Origin: Kitasatospora mediocidica KCTC 9733
Lineage (GTDB): Bacteria; Actinomycetota; Actinomycetes; Streptomycetales; Streptomycetaceae
Length of the DNA: 64,000 bases
Direction of reading: 5' to 3'
Assembly: GCF_000744225.1 (NCBI RefSeq)
Contig: NZ_JQLN01000006.1
Span: forward strand, 620,001 to 684,000
Position numbers and translations under genes: made by a program. Each line of letters opens with the position of its first letter. Position 1 is the stretch's first letter. Below, one piece after another: positions 17,455 to 26,629 of the stretch. The notes beneath the pieces are model-generated. The model worked only from the letters and a program-made list of their open reading frames with translations. It ran no database searches and was not told where the DNA came from.

Positions 17455-19221
17455 ATGCAGACACCAAAGACGCCCCGCCGGCGACGGCCGCTGCCGCGCT
17501 CTGTCGCCGCCATCGGCACCGCGACCCTGGCGATGGTCGCCGGAACCTTCGGCGGCGCCCCCGCTCAGGCCGCCCCGACCTCCGCCACCACCCTGGTTGT
17601 CAGCGCCGACCAGGCCCTGCGGCCCGTCACCCATGTCGCCGGCGGCGGCCTCTACGGCCTCGCGACCGCCACCAATCCGACCGACAGCCTGGTCGAACCG
17701 CTGCACCCCAATACCTTCGTCCAGATGGCCCCCGGCGGCCACCAGCTGCCCAACGGTGAGCCCGGCCCCGCCGGTGACGCCCTGGTCGTCGCCCCCGAGG
17801 CGGCCAGGGCCGGGGCCAAGGTCGTCGTCCGGATGCCCGATTGGTACCCCAACTTTCCCTATAGGTGGGTCAGTTGGAGCGACTGGCTGTCAGCCGTCGA
17901 CACCCAGGTCGCCTCCGTCAAGTCCTCCGGCGCCACCAACATCGGTGCCTACGAGCTGTGGAACGAGCCGGACTGGACCTGGGACACCGCCAACGCCGGT
18001 TCCTTCGACTCGGGTTGGACCAGGACCTACCAGGAGGTCCGCGCCAGAGGCGCCAGTACCCCCATCCAGGGCCCGAGTTATTCGCACTGGGACAACAGCC
18101 GGATGAGCACCTTCCTCGCCGACGCCAAGGCCAGCGGCACCGTTCCCGACATCGTCTCCTGGCACGAGCTCGGGGGGAGCCAGAACATCGCCGCTGACGT
18201 CGCCGCATACCGGTCCCTGGAGGGCAGCCTGGGCATCAGCCCGCGGCCGATCGCCATCGAGGAGTACGGCACCACCAGCGAGGTCGGCGTACCCGGCCCC
18301 CTGGCGGGCTACATCGCCAAGTTCGAGCGAGCCGGGGTCCACGACGCCGAACTCGCCTTCTGGAACCACTACGGCACCCTCGGCGACACCCTGGCCGACA
18401 CCGGCGGCTCGCCCAACAGCGCCTACTGGCTGTACAAGTGGTATGGCGACATGTCCGGCACGATGCTCACCACCACGCCGCCGGCGCAGACCGGCATCGA
18501 CGGCGCTGCCTCGCTCAACGGCGCGGGCGACCAGGTCAGCGTGATCTTCGGTGGCGGCTCCGGCTCCTCGGCCGTCACCGTCGACGGTCTCGGCTCCCTG
18601 GCGGCCTTCGGCAGCACCGTGCACGTCAAGCTGGAGTACACCCCATCCCTTGGCCGCACCGTCGCCGCCCCGCCGCCGCTCACCATCTCCGAGAGCGACT
18701 ACCCGGTCCGCAACGGCTCCATCACCGTGCCGGTCGCCGGCAACGCCGCCTACGGGTACCACCTGGTCGTGACTCCCAGCGGCAGCTCCACCTCGCTCGC
18801 CGGGCGCTACCAGATCACCAACGTCAACAGCGGCCTGGCCCTGGACACCCAGAACGCCGGCACCGCACAGGGCGCCGCCGTCGTCCAGGCCACCTCGACC
18901 ACCGGCACCGACCAGAACTGGACCCTGGTGTCCTCCGGTTCCGGCCTCTACAAGATCGCCAATCAGAAGAGCGGCCAGGTGCTGGGCATCACCCAGGAGA
19001 GCACGAGCGACGGCGGCACCGCGCTGATCTGGGGCGACAACGGCACGCCTGACCATCTGTGGCAGTTGATCCCCGCCGGCGGTGGCCGGTACAAGATCGC
19101 CAACTACAACAGCGGCCTGCTCCTCGGCATCACCAACGCGACCACCGCCTCCGGCGCCCAGGTTCTGCAGTGGGACGACAACGGCACCGCCGACCACCTC
19201 TGGACTCTTACCGCCCGCTGA
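17455..19221 (+). CDS. Secreted clan GH-A glycosidase with ricin-type lectin domain
   Basis: 588 aa. An Arg-rich signal peptide ends near GAPAQA (about 38). The catalytic domain (about 45-390) has the two clan GH-A glutamates: ELWNEPDW (acid/base) and IAIEEYG (nucleophile). It resembles GH39-type arabinosidases or xylosidases, but the family call is not certain. A beta-sandwich linker follows. The C-terminal 140 residues are a beta-trefoil lectin of the RICIN/CBM13 kind, with repeated units such as GRYQITNVNSGLALDTQNAG and GLYKIANQKSGQVLGITQE. It probably cuts arabinan or arabinoxylan side chains outside the cell and feeds the importer upstream. It is last in the operon. Confidence 0.8.
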   Translation: MQTPKTPRRRRPLPRSVAAIGTATLAMVAGTFGGAPAQAAPTSATTLVVSADQALRPVTHVAGGGLYGLATATNPTDSLVEPLHPNTFVQMAPGGHQLPNGEPGPAGDALVVAPEAARAGAKVVVRMPDWYPNFPYRWVSWSDWLSAVDTQVASVKSSGATNIGAYELWNEPDWTWDTANAGSFDSGWTRTYQEVRARGASTPIQGPSYSHWDNSRMSTFLADAKASGTVPDIVSWHELGGSQNIAADVAAYRSLEGSLGISPRPIAIEEYGTTSEVGVPGPLAGYIAKFERAGVHDAELAFWNHYGTLGDTLADTGGSPNSAYWLYKWYGDMSGTMLTTTPPAQTGIDGAASLNGAGDQVSVIFGGGSGSSAVTVDGLGSLAAFGSTVHVKLEYTPSLGRTVAAPPPLTISESDYPVRNGSITVPVAGNAAYGYHLVVTPSGSSTSLAGRYQITNVNSGLALDTQNAGTAQGAAVVQATSTTGTDQNWTLVSSGSGLYKIANQKSGQVLGITQESTSDGGTALIWGDNGTPDHLWQLIPAGGGRYKIANYNSGLLLGITNATTASGAQVLQWDDNGTADHLWTLTAR

Positions 19222-19282
19222 ATCGCGGTGCCCACCAAGGGGGGTTCACTCCTCACTTCACTGGGGTCGAGGCCGGTCGACC

Positions 19283-19314
19283 GTGTCCCCGTGCCCGGCT
19301 GGGCACGGGGACAC
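19283..19314. terminator. Bidirectional terminator hairpin
   Basis: Perfect 14-bp stem (19283-19296 with 19301-19314, loop GGCT) between the convergent GH-A and GH92 genes. It serves both strands. Confidence 0.85.
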
Positions 19315-19319
19315 AGTCG

Positions 19320-22013
19320 TCAGGCGGTCGTCGGTACCGTCCAGCGCTGGCCGGTGGCGGATGTGCAGGTGGTGATGGTCAGTTGGGTGCCGTTACCGGC
19401 TCCCGAGCTGCTGTCCGTCAGGCACAGGCCCGAGACCGGGTTGACCAGCTCACCCGAGGAGTCCGCCGTCCACTGCTGTGCGGCGGTGCCGTTGCAGGTG
19501 TGGAGTTGGACCCCCGTTCCGACAGCCGTGGTGCCGCCGGTGACGTCCATGCAGTTGTTGAGGACCTGCAGGGTGTGGTCGGGGACCAGCTTCCAGGTCT
19601 GAGCGGCGGTGCCGTTGCAGGTGTAGATCTGGATGTGCGTCCCGTTGGAGGTGCCGGAGCGGTCGTCGTCGACGCACTTGCCGGTCGCCGTCCCGGTGAT
19701 CGCCCCGGTCGGCTCGGGTACGGTGCCGTTCGGGGTGCCGTCGTAGGACGGCGGGGCGTCCGCCGGGGCCGAGGCCCAGGAGGTGTTCGGTGACGAGTCC
19801 AGGGTGAAGTCCAGTACGGCGCCCGAGGCGGTGGCCGCCGCCGGGAGGTATGCCTTCGACCATGCGCTGCCGTTGACGGCGAGGCTCTGGACGTACGGAG
19901 AGCCGTCGGAGGCTGCGGGTGCGTTCACCGTGAGCGTCCTGCCGGTGTTGCCGATCGAGACGACCGCCTGCGGGAACAGCGGGCTGCCGATGGCCAGATC
20001 AGCGGTGCCGGGCGTCTGGGGATAGAGGCCGAGCGCCGACCAGACGTACCAGGCGCTCATCTCCCCGAGGTCGTCGTTGCCGGGCAGCCCGCCAGGTGTG
20101 TCGGCCCACAGTTGGTCCTGGACCGCCCGGACCGTGCTCTGGGTCTTGTACGGCTGCCCCACCCAGTCGTACTCCCAGGGGAGTTCGATGCTCGGCTCAT
20201 TGCCCATGTTGGACTGGGTGCCGATCACGCTGCCGAGCCCCTGGAACCCGGACAACACGCTGTCCAGGTAGCTCGCCAGATTCGCGTTGCCGCCCTCCAG
20301 CGAGGCGAGCCGCGCGATGTTGAAGGGGATCATCGGGGTGTACGTGAACGCGTCGCCCTCGGCGAAGTCGTTGCTGGAAGTGCCGCTGAGCAGCTTGGGA
20401 TTGAAGCCGTCCATCCACCTCCCGTTGGAGTGCAGCGGCTGGATGTAGCCGCTGGAGGTGTTGAAGGTGTTCTCCCAGTCCTGCGCCCGGTTCCTGAAGC
20501 GGGTCGCGTTCGCGCTGTCGCCGAGCGAGGCCGCGAACGTGGAGAGTGCGAAGTCGTCGGTGTCGTACTCCAGTTGGGTGGACGTGGTGGCGTACTGGTG
20601 GCAGCAGCCGTAGATCGAGTTGGTCGGCAGGTAGCCGAAGCTGTCCAGATAGGTCACGCCCGGTGTGACGTTGGTGTCGGTGGTCTGCTCCTGCACCATG
20701 GCCGACAGTGCTGTGGCGGTGTCGAACCCCGTTGCGCCGAAGGCGTGGTAGTCCGCCAGCACGGGCACCGCCGAGTCTCCCACCATGATGTAGGTCTCGC
20801 CGGTGGCCATCCCCCACTTGGTCAGCGTGCCGCCCTGGGTGTAGTCGTTGACGATCGACTGCGCCATGTCCGAGGCAGCGGCAGGGTCCAACAACGCCGT
20901 GAGCTGGGCCTGGGAGCGGTAGATGTCCCAGTTGGAGAAGTCGGTGTACTGCGCCGAGTGCCCGCTACCCACCGCGTGGACCGCGCCGTCGTAGCCCCGG
21001 TACGAGCCGTCCGCGTCGCTGAGCACGCTCGGAAAGAGCGCGGAGTGGTACAACGCCGTGTAGAAGGTGGCCTGTTGGGTGGCGGTGCCGCCACTGATCG
21101 CGATCCGGCCGAGCTGACTGTTCCACGCCGAGCGGGCTGCCGCCGCCACGGCGTCGAAGGTCTTCCCGGTGACCTCGGCGTCGCGGTTCGCCCGCGCCTC
21201 GGCAACCGAGGTGTAGGAGACGCCGACCCGGGCCTCCACCGTGCTGCCACCGTCGAAGGTGAGGTACTCCCCGCCGGGCCCGGCCGAGGTGGTGGCGTAG
21301 CTGCCACTGGCCGTGATCGGGTGGTCGAAGGAGACCGCGAAGTAGAGCGTGAACGGGTTTCCGGCCTCGCAGAAGCCGGTGCTGGTCGTCGAGCCGGTGA
21401 CCTCGTTGCTGCCGTCGACGCTCACACTCGACCCGGCATACGGATTCTGGCTGTGATCGAGCTTGAGGATCAGGTCGGCCGGCGCACCGGCCGGGTAGCT
21501 GAACCGGGCGATGCCCGCCCGGGTGGTCGTGGTCAGCGCGGTGCTGATCCCGTTGTCCAGGGCCACCGAGTAGAGACCCGGCGAGGCCGTCTCGGCCGAG
21601 TGCGAGAAGGACGCTGTGGTCGAGTCCGGCGAGGAGCCGATCGCACCGCTCACGGGCATGAACGGCACGTCCCCGGCCGCCGAGCAGCCCACGCCGGACA
21701 CATGGGTGAGGCTGAAGCCGGAGACGCTGGAGTCGCCGTAGCTGTAGCCGCCGCCGTTGGGCCGTGACGAGGTGTCAGGGCTCCACTGCAGCATCCCGTG
21801 CGGGACGTCGGCGCCGGGGAAGGTGTTGCCCGCGCTGAAGTTGCTGTTGGACGCCGTGCCGACGAAGGGGTTCACCAGTGCGGCCGGGTCCGCGACCGCG
21901 GTGGCGGTGTGCGCGGTGTGCGCGGTGGCGGCGTGCGCGGGTAACGCCGGCAGCGAGAGGCCGAGGACCGCCGCGATCAACAGCCGCACCGCTCGGATGT
22001 CAGCCACGCTCAA
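19320..22013 (-). CDS. Secreted GH92 alpha-mannosidase with ricin-type lectin domain
   Basis: 897 aa. A signal peptide ends near LPAHA. The GH92 body has the typical start LVNPFVGTASNSNFSAGNTF, the region GYSYGDSSVSGFSLTHVSG, and the late catalytic segment GGLPGNDDLGEMSAWYVWSA with acidic residues used with Ca2+. The family is dominated by alpha-1,2-mannosidases that trim high-mannose N-glycans or fungal mannan. The C-terminal 130 residues are a CBM13/ricin trefoil with repeated CNGTAAQ(T/Q)W motifs. Its start overlaps the 3' end of the PI-PLC-like gene by 14 bp, so it is coupled to that gene and is the last of the operon. Confidence 0.92.
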   Translation of the reverse strand: MSVADIRAVRLLIAAVLGLSLPALPAHAATAHTAHTATAVADPAALVNPFVGTASNSNFSAGNTFPGADVPHGMLQWSPDTSSRPNGGGYSYGDSSVSGFSLTHVSGVGCSAAGDVPFMPVSGAIGSSPDSTTASFSHSAETASPGLYSVALDNGISTALTTTTRAGIARFSYPAGAPADLILKLDHSQNPYAGSSVSVDGSNEVTGSTTSTGFCEAGNPFTLYFAVSFDHPITASGSYATTSAGPGGEYLTFDGGSTVEARVGVSYTSVAEARANRDAEVTGKTFDAVAAAARSAWNSQLGRIAISGGTATQQATFYTALYHSALFPSVLSDADGSYRGYDGAVHAVGSGHSAQYTDFSNWDIYRSQAQLTALLDPAAASDMAQSIVNDYTQGGTLTKWGMATGETYIMVGDSAVPVLADYHAFGATGFDTATALSAMVQEQTTDTNVTPGVTYLDSFGYLPTNSIYGCCHQYATTSTQLEYDTDDFALSTFAASLGDSANATRFRNRAQDWENTFNTSSGYIQPLHSNGRWMDGFNPKLLSGTSSNDFAEGDAFTYTPMIPFNIARLASLEGGNANLASYLDSVLSGFQGLGSVIGTQSNMGNEPSIELPWEYDWVGQPYKTQSTVRAVQDQLWADTPGGLPGNDDLGEMSAWYVWSALGLYPQTPGTADLAIGSPLFPQAVVSIGNTGRTLTVNAPAASDGSPYVQSLAVNGSAWSKAYLPAAATASGAVLDFTLDSSPNTSWASAPADAPPSYDGTPNGTVPEPTGAITGTATGKCVDDDRSGTSNGTHIQIYTCNGTAAQTWKLVPDHTLQVLNNCMDVTGGTTAVGTGVQLHTCNGTAAQQWTADSSGELVNPVSGLCLTDSSSGAGNGTQLTITTCTSATGQRWTVPTTA

Positions 22014-23076
22014 GCACCTCGCCCAGCACCGCGTCGGCGGGTGAGGTGGACCAGTCCGTCGAGACGAACGACGCGCCGTCCGCGGCGAGGAGCGCGATCC
22101 GGGCCTGCGCGTCGGCGAGGCTCGGCGCCGTGGAGCTGAGCGCGGGCGCGACGTCGTAGGCGTCGGTGACCACGGTGAGGTAGTGGTTGGCGTTGTACCA
22201 CTCGGTGTTGCCGTCGCCCACCCAGGTCCCGGCGTCGCCGTCGAAGACCACGAACCACGGGCGCAGTGAGGCGTCCGCGTAGCGGCTGCGCGGGTCGCCG
22301 CCCTGCGCGTTCAGGACGCTCGGGAAGATCTGCGCGTCGGCGATGTTCCCGTCCGCCGCCAGGCTCTGGAGGTGGGCGGCCTCGACCGCGTCCGTCCAGC
22401 CGGAGGCGGGGCTGACGGCCTGTTCGACGGTGCCGGGGATGGCCTCGACGATCACCTTGCCGGCGAGCGCGGAGCGGGTGGCCCAGTTGTTCGCCCGGGC
22501 CGCGGTGTCCAGGTCGGGGTAGCGGCTGCCGTCCGGCTTGGTGAGCAGGTCGGCCGGGGTGTAGACGAGGTCGCCCAGGTGCGCCTTGACGTAGCCGTCC
22601 AGCTCCGTGGCGTCCAGGCCGATCGAGGAGTTGAAGCCGTTCTTCATCTCCAGCTTGACCATGATCGGGCCGTGTGTGGGGTGGGCCCGCATCCAGATCC
22701 GGATGTCGTCCAGGCAGCTGTCCAGGTTCTGGTTGCGGTTGCCGGTGTAGAGGTCGGCGGGGCCGGCGGCCTGCACGCAGTTGTTGTTGCTGCCGAGCGG
22801 GTTGCTGTGGCTGACGTTCCACTTGTGGGTGAAGACGTTGGCCCAGGCGTCCAGTTCGATCAGCGAGGCCCCGCTGTCGAGCGCGTTGGCGAGGTAGGTG
22901 TACTGCGCCTTGTCGTCGTAGGTGTTGTGCAGGCCGACCGCGGTGGCGCCGGCCAGGGTCTGCGCGCCGAGGTCGTCGGCGTGCACCGGTGCTGCCGGCA
23001 GGGCGAAGGTCAGCGCGAGCGCGGACAGCGCGGGGAGGGCGGCGCGGAGTAGTCGGTTCTTGGCGGACGGGGACAT
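22000..23076 (-). CDS. Secreted Ca2+-dependent PI-PLC-like phosphodiesterase
   Basis: 358 aa. A signal peptide ends near APVHADD. The TIM-barrel phosphodiesterase motifs are present: AVGLHNTYDDKAQ (first catalytic His), LIELDAWAN (metal-binding acidic residues) and WNVSHSNPLG (second His). These match bacterial and fungal Ca2+-dependent phosphoinositide-specific phospholipase C (PI-PLC-C1 type). Likely substrates are phosphatidylinositol, its phosphates, or glycosyl-PI anchors. It lies 25 bp downstream of the PAP2 gene and overlaps the GH92 gene, which points to joint use of one target material. Confidence 0.85.
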   Translation of the reverse strand: MSPSAKNRLLRAALPALSALALTFALPAAPVHADDLGAQTLAGATAVGLHNTYDDKAQYTYLANALDSGASLIELDAWANVFTHKWNVSHSNPLGSNNNCVQAAGPADLYTGNRNQNLDSCLDDIRIWMRAHPTHGPIMVKLEMKNGFNSSIGLDATELDGYVKAHLGDLVYTPADLLTKPDGSRYPDLDTAARANNWATRSALAGKVIVEAIPGTVEQAVSPASGWTDAVEAAHLQSLAADGNIADAQIFPSVLNAQGGDPRSRYADASLRPWFVVFDGDAGTWVGDGNTEWYNANHYLTVVTDAYDVAPALSSTAPSLADAQARIALLAADGASFVSTDWSTSPADAVLGEVLERG

Positions 23077-23101
23077 GCCGGACTCCTTCGAGAGGGGGGA
23101 A

Positions 23102-25006
23102 TCAGCGCAGGGTCAGTCGGACCGAGACGCCGTCGTGCGTGTAGACGGGGACGGCCCGGTAGCCGTCCGCGTCGATCGTGACCGTGCCGAACTGGCCTTG
23201 CAGGGAACGGGCTTGGAGGACCGGCACGGTGAGGTGGCGAGGCCGGTCGGTGCCGTCCAGGCGCAGGACGAGCACGCTGGCGCGGTCGAGCACCACGCGT
23301 CCGGCGACGTCGAGCCCCGGTGTGCCGCCGTGCCGGAGCACCACCTCCAGCGTGGAGCCGGCACTCTGCGTGTAGCCGCCGCGGCACTGGGCGCTGCCGT
23401 CGGCCGGGTCCAGCCGCAGCGTGCCGCCGGTCAGCCGGACGTCGCCGCGCCCGAGGGCCTCGCGGGAGGCCGCGACCAGCGTGCCCGCCGCCACGGTGGT
23501 GCCACCGGTGTAGCGGTTGCGGCCCGACAGCGTCAGCGTGCCGGAGCCCTGCTTGGTTAGGCCGCCGCATCCGTCGATGTCGCCCCGCCAGGCATCGGCC
23601 GCGCTGAAGCCGCCGTCGGCGGCGTTCATGACGACCCGTACGTCCGTGTCGAAGCGTCCGAAACCGTCGGCCGCCGCGAACAGGTTCAGGTGCCCCCACT
23701 GCTCGTCGCCGTCCAGCAGGACGTACCCCGAGGGCAGCGCGGTGGTACGCAGCACCTCGCGCCGCTGGGCCGCGTCCAGGTACGGCAGCCGGGTCTCCAA
23801 CAGCACCTCGGCGCCCTTGGGCACGGTCATGTCGAGAGAGCGGCCACGGCGCGGCAGTACGTAGGTCAACCGCGGTGTGACGAGGTCCGCGTTGGCCTCG
23901 CGGTCGGCGTAGCGGTCGGTGTCGGGCCCCGCCGAGTGCGCGAAGGCGTTCAGCGAATCCGCCGAACTGCCGCTCTGTGACTGGAAGTACGCAGCTGCCT
24001 GGGTGCGCGCGGCGGCCTTGAGCGCGGCGTTCGCCGGGTCGGCCAGGGCGGCGGCGGCCAGCGCGCTCCCCAGGATGCGGCCGCCGATGACGTCGACGGG
24101 CGAGTGCATGCCGGCGACGATCCGGGTGTGGCTGAGCTCCATGGCCCGCGCCACCAGCTCCTGGAACCGCTCGGGGACGGCGTAGGCCAGCGCGAGCGCG
24201 GCCAGGTGGAACGCGTTGGTGTGCCCGCTGGGGAATCCGCCGTCATTGGCGGGAGTGGTGCTGCGCTGGCGCAGCAGCTGCGGTGCGACGACCACGTCGG
24301 ACTTGTAGACGGGATAGCCGAAGCCGTCCGTCGTCCCGGTGTCGACGACTGTGCTCTGCTCGGTCATCCGCCAGGGGCGCGGGTACTCGTAGGCGAACTT
24401 GCTGGGGTTGCCCGAGGCGTGCGGGCCGCGCAGCGTGTTGACCAGGGTGACCACCTGGCCGAGCGCGGAGTCGACGGCCCCGGCGCCGAGCGCGGAGCCG
24501 GCCGGCGCGTCGGCCGGGAGGGTTTCGGTGACGGGGGCGGCCGGAGTGCCGTCGGGGGCGGAGGTGATGCCTGTGACGGCCTTCGCGCCGGTTCGGTACA
24601 GGTCGGCGAGCGGACCCAGCCCGGCGATCATGGCGTAACTCTGGTCCTGCCGGTCATAGATGAAGGCCTCACGGGCCTGCGCGTCGGTCCGCCGAGTGGT
24701 GACCTGTGCGCAGTAGCGCATGTTGGCTCGCAGGATGTCGGCCATCAGCGGCGAGCCGGTGTTCCAGGCCGCTCCGGTCTTCCAGAGCTTCTCCATCCCC
24801 GAGAGGATGCGCACGTCCGCGTTGCCCTGCGGGGTGAGGTCGGCCATGGTGTTGGTCGCGTAGGCGTCGACGAACGCGGGAGGTCCGCCTGCCGCGTAGG
24901 CATGCTGAGGCTCTGTCAGAACACCGAGGGCGAGCACGCCGACCGTGGCGCCGGTCGCGCTCTTGAGGAAACCGCGTCGGGGCATGCTGTTCAGTTGCGT
25001 ATCCAT
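23102..25006 (-). CDS. Tat-exported PAP2 acid phosphatase with autotransporter-type beta repeat
   Basis: 634 aa. The N-terminus carries a twin-arginine signal (MPRRGFLKS, then a hydrophobic run). The middle (about 90-350) is an acid phosphatase of the PAP2/haloperoxidase fold, with the motifs GGFPSGHTNAF and SHTRIVAGMHSPVD, the latter holding the catalytic His. The C-terminal part contains LTKQGSGTLTLSGRNRYTGG, the consensus of autotransporter-associated beta-strand repeats, plus further glycine-rich strands. That repeat is unusual in a Gram-positive protein. The ATG at 25006 is preceded by GGAGAG; longer frames lack a site. First gene of the PAP2/PI-PLC/GH92 operon. Confidence 0.85.
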   Translation of the reverse strand: MDTQLNSMPRRGFLKSATGATVGVLALGVLTEPQHAYAAGGPPAFVDAYATNTMADLTPQGNADVRILSGMEKLWKTGAAWNTGSPLMADILRANMRYCAQVTTRRTDAQAREAFIYDRQDQSYAMIAGLGPLADLYRTGAKAVTGITSAPDGTPAAPVTETLPADAPAGSALGAGAVDSALGQVVTLVNTLRGPHASGNPSKFAYEYPRPWRMTEQSTVVDTGTTDGFGYPVYKSDVVVAPQLLRQRSTTPANDGGFPSGHTNAFHLAALALAYAVPERFQELVARAMELSHTRIVAGMHSPVDVIGGRILGSALAAAALADPANAALKAAARTQAAAYFQSQSGSSADSLNAFAHSAGPDTDRYADREANADLVTPRLTYVLPRRGRSLDMTVPKGAEVLLETRLPYLDAAQRREVLRTTALPSGYVLLDGDEQWGHLNLFAAADGFGRFDTDVRVVMNAADGGFSAADAWRGDIDGCGGLTKQGSGTLTLSGRNRYTGGTTVAAGTLVAASREALGRGDVRLTGGTLRLDPADGSAQCRGGYTQSAGSTLEVVLRHGGTPGLDVAGRVVLDRASVLVLRLDGTDRPRHLTVPVLQARSLQGQFGTVTIDADGYRAVPVYTHDGVSVRLTLR

Positions 25007-25140
25007 GTTCGTCTCTCCGTGCCGGTCGACCATGACAGAAGCGCGCGGCGGAGGAGCTAGCCACGCTGGGCGATCGGAGTCTGTGGCAGACCCGTGACGA
25101 GCGGTGGTACGGGCCGCGTGAGGCACATGAACAGCAGCCG

Positions 25141-25154
25141 TGTGAACGCTAACA
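25141..25154. promoter_or_regulatory. Operator-like element TGTGAACGCTAACA upstream of the PAP2 operon
   Basis: Lies 135 bp before the PAP2 start. It matches the palindrome at 54617 at 12 of 14 positions. No clear -35/-10 pair was found around it. Confidence 0.5.
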
Positions 25155-25220
25155 TCAGGGGTGCGTTCTGAGGTCCCTTACGCTGCACATCGTGAGGGAC
25201 CGCCTTGTCGTGGAGGGGCG

Positions 25221-25457
25221 TCAGGACGGTTCCACGTCCAGGGCGGTGGCGAGGGCTGCTGCCGGGTCGCGGTCGGCGGGACCGGCCGGCCACCAGGTGC
25301 CGGACTCCTTGCGGTAGGGGTACCAGTGCCGATCCGTGCCCAGGCGCAGTTGTGCGGAGCCGGCGGCGACGGTGAGGCGGTTGCGGGTGGCTCGCAGGGC
25401 GGGGGCGCGCTCGCCCGCCCAGGCCTGCTTGACCGCGTCGCGGTGCGGCCTGTCGGC
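25221..25457 (-). pseudogene. C-terminal remnant of a SWIM zinc-finger-type protein
   Basis: About 78 residues of clean coding character, running from ADRPHRDAVKQAWAGE to the stop. The core QLRLGTDRHWYPY and GTWWPAGPADRDPAAAL resembles the end of long actinomycete SWIM zinc-finger proteins as I remember them. Upstream of this the frame turns to noise and no start or zinc finger is present. I read it as the tail left by a deletion. The family name is from memory and should be checked. Confidence 0.5.
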
Positions 25458-25841
25458 GAGTTGGTGCGCGGTTGCCACGGTGCGTGTGCTGCCTTCGAGC
25501 GGGTCCGACTTGGTCTGTGCCAGTGAGAATAGTGGACAGGAACTGCCGCGGGCGGTGGACCGGCAGGTCAACTCCGACGGCACGGTGGTCGGCGTGGAGT
25601 CCGGGCTCCCTCGCCCTGCAGCGCTGACCCCAGCTGGACGGGCCCGGCGCGGTTCGACGGACGGATCAGGCCCGCGATGCTGTTTGGCAGGTCCACGTGA
25701 TCTTTTCAGAAGCATCACAGAGCACGCCTTTTGCCCAGGTCAAGGTCCTGCTTACGCTCCTGGAGGCGAGGAGGGCGAGGGTACCCAGCGCCCCGCGCGA
25801 GGTCACCGGATCCGGTGACGCGGCACCCACGGAAAGTCCGC

Positions 25842-26510
25842 ATGAGCTACTGCCAGTTTTGTCGACGCCACCTCAACGGCGCGCTGTCCTGCCCCGGTTG
25901 CGGCGCAATTGCTCTGCCCGTGGCAGTCGTGCCGCCGGCTCGATCCCATGCCGAGCCGCATGCCGAGCCGCCGTACCCGGCCGAGCAGCCGCCCGCAAGC
26001 GCCCCGGCGCTGTCGGCCCGGTCGGCCGACCGGCAGCGCGGCAAGCGGCGCGGGTCGGGCCGGCGGCGCGGGGTGCTGGTCCTGTCGATGGTCGGCCTGG
26101 TGGCGGGGGGTGGGCTGGGCACCGTGGCGATGTCCTCAGGCCATTCGGACGGCACGGCGGTTCCGGCCTCCGCACCCGACACAGGGCTGCCCCGGGCGAC
26201 GGACGGAGCGAGCCCGAGTGCCAGCTCCGTGCAGGTGATCGGGCAGCCGACGGCGGGGGCGCGGCACAGTGCCGGCGCCCGCCCGAGTCACTCACCCTCA
26301 CCCTCAGCGTCCGTCACCGCCGTCGCTTCCGCGAGCGCCGCGGCTTCGGCCACGGCCCCCCGGCCGTCGGCGACCACGCCCGCTCCGGGTGGCACCAGCA
26401 CCCGTCCGGGAACGGTTGCGCCCTCAGCGCCGACGAAGCCGACAACGACACCGGTGCCGAAGCCGGCACCGACGGCCACCTGCACCCAGTTCCTCTTCTG
26501 GTGCACCTGA
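25842..26510 (+). CDS. SCO2400-like membrane protein with N-terminal zinc ribbon
   Basis: 222 aa. It starts MSYCQFCRRHLNGALSCPGCG, a four-Cys zinc ribbon. A Pro/Ala-rich linker, a basic stretch and one membrane helix (VLVLSMVGLVAGGGLG, about 88-103) follow. The remaining 115 residues are a Ser/Ala/Pro/Thr-rich extracellular tail ending in a small loop with two Cys (CTQFLFWC). This layout matches the streptomycete SCO2400 family, of unknown function. GGAAAG precedes the ATG by seven bases. Confidence 0.75.
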   Translation: MSYCQFCRRHLNGALSCPGCGAIALPVAVVPPARSHAEPHAEPPYPAEQPPASAPALSARSADRQRGKRRGSGRRRGVLVLSMVGLVAGGGLGTVAMSSGHSDGTAVPASAPDTGLPRATDGASPSASSVQVIGQPTAGARHSAGARPSHSPSPSASVTAVASASAAASATAPRPSATTPAPGGTSTRPGTVAPSAPTKPTTTPVPKPAPTATCTQFLFWCT

Positions 26511-26524
26511 ACGCCCGGGCACAC

Positions 26525-26613
26525 CCGGAGCGAGGGCCAGGCGGAACCAGACCCGCTTGCCCCGGGTGAGCTGGTGGACGTCGAACTCCTCCACGAACTG
26601 CGAAAGAGCTCGT
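26525..26613 (-). pseudogene. Possible tail of an ATP-binding anti-sigma/regulatory protein
   Basis: About 27 residues read LSQFVEEFDVHQLTRGKRVWF and then RLALAP. This resembles the last strand of RsbW-like HATPase proteins (GKRVWF near the C-terminus). It has no start and no catalytic part, and lies wedged between two unrelated genes. Confidence 0.3.
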
Positions 26614-26629
26614 CCTTGCCCCCAGGCGG

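Noticed and set aside
20112..21767. 551-codon plus-strand frame opposite GH92
   Set aside because: Antisense shadow with no start site or recognisable domain.
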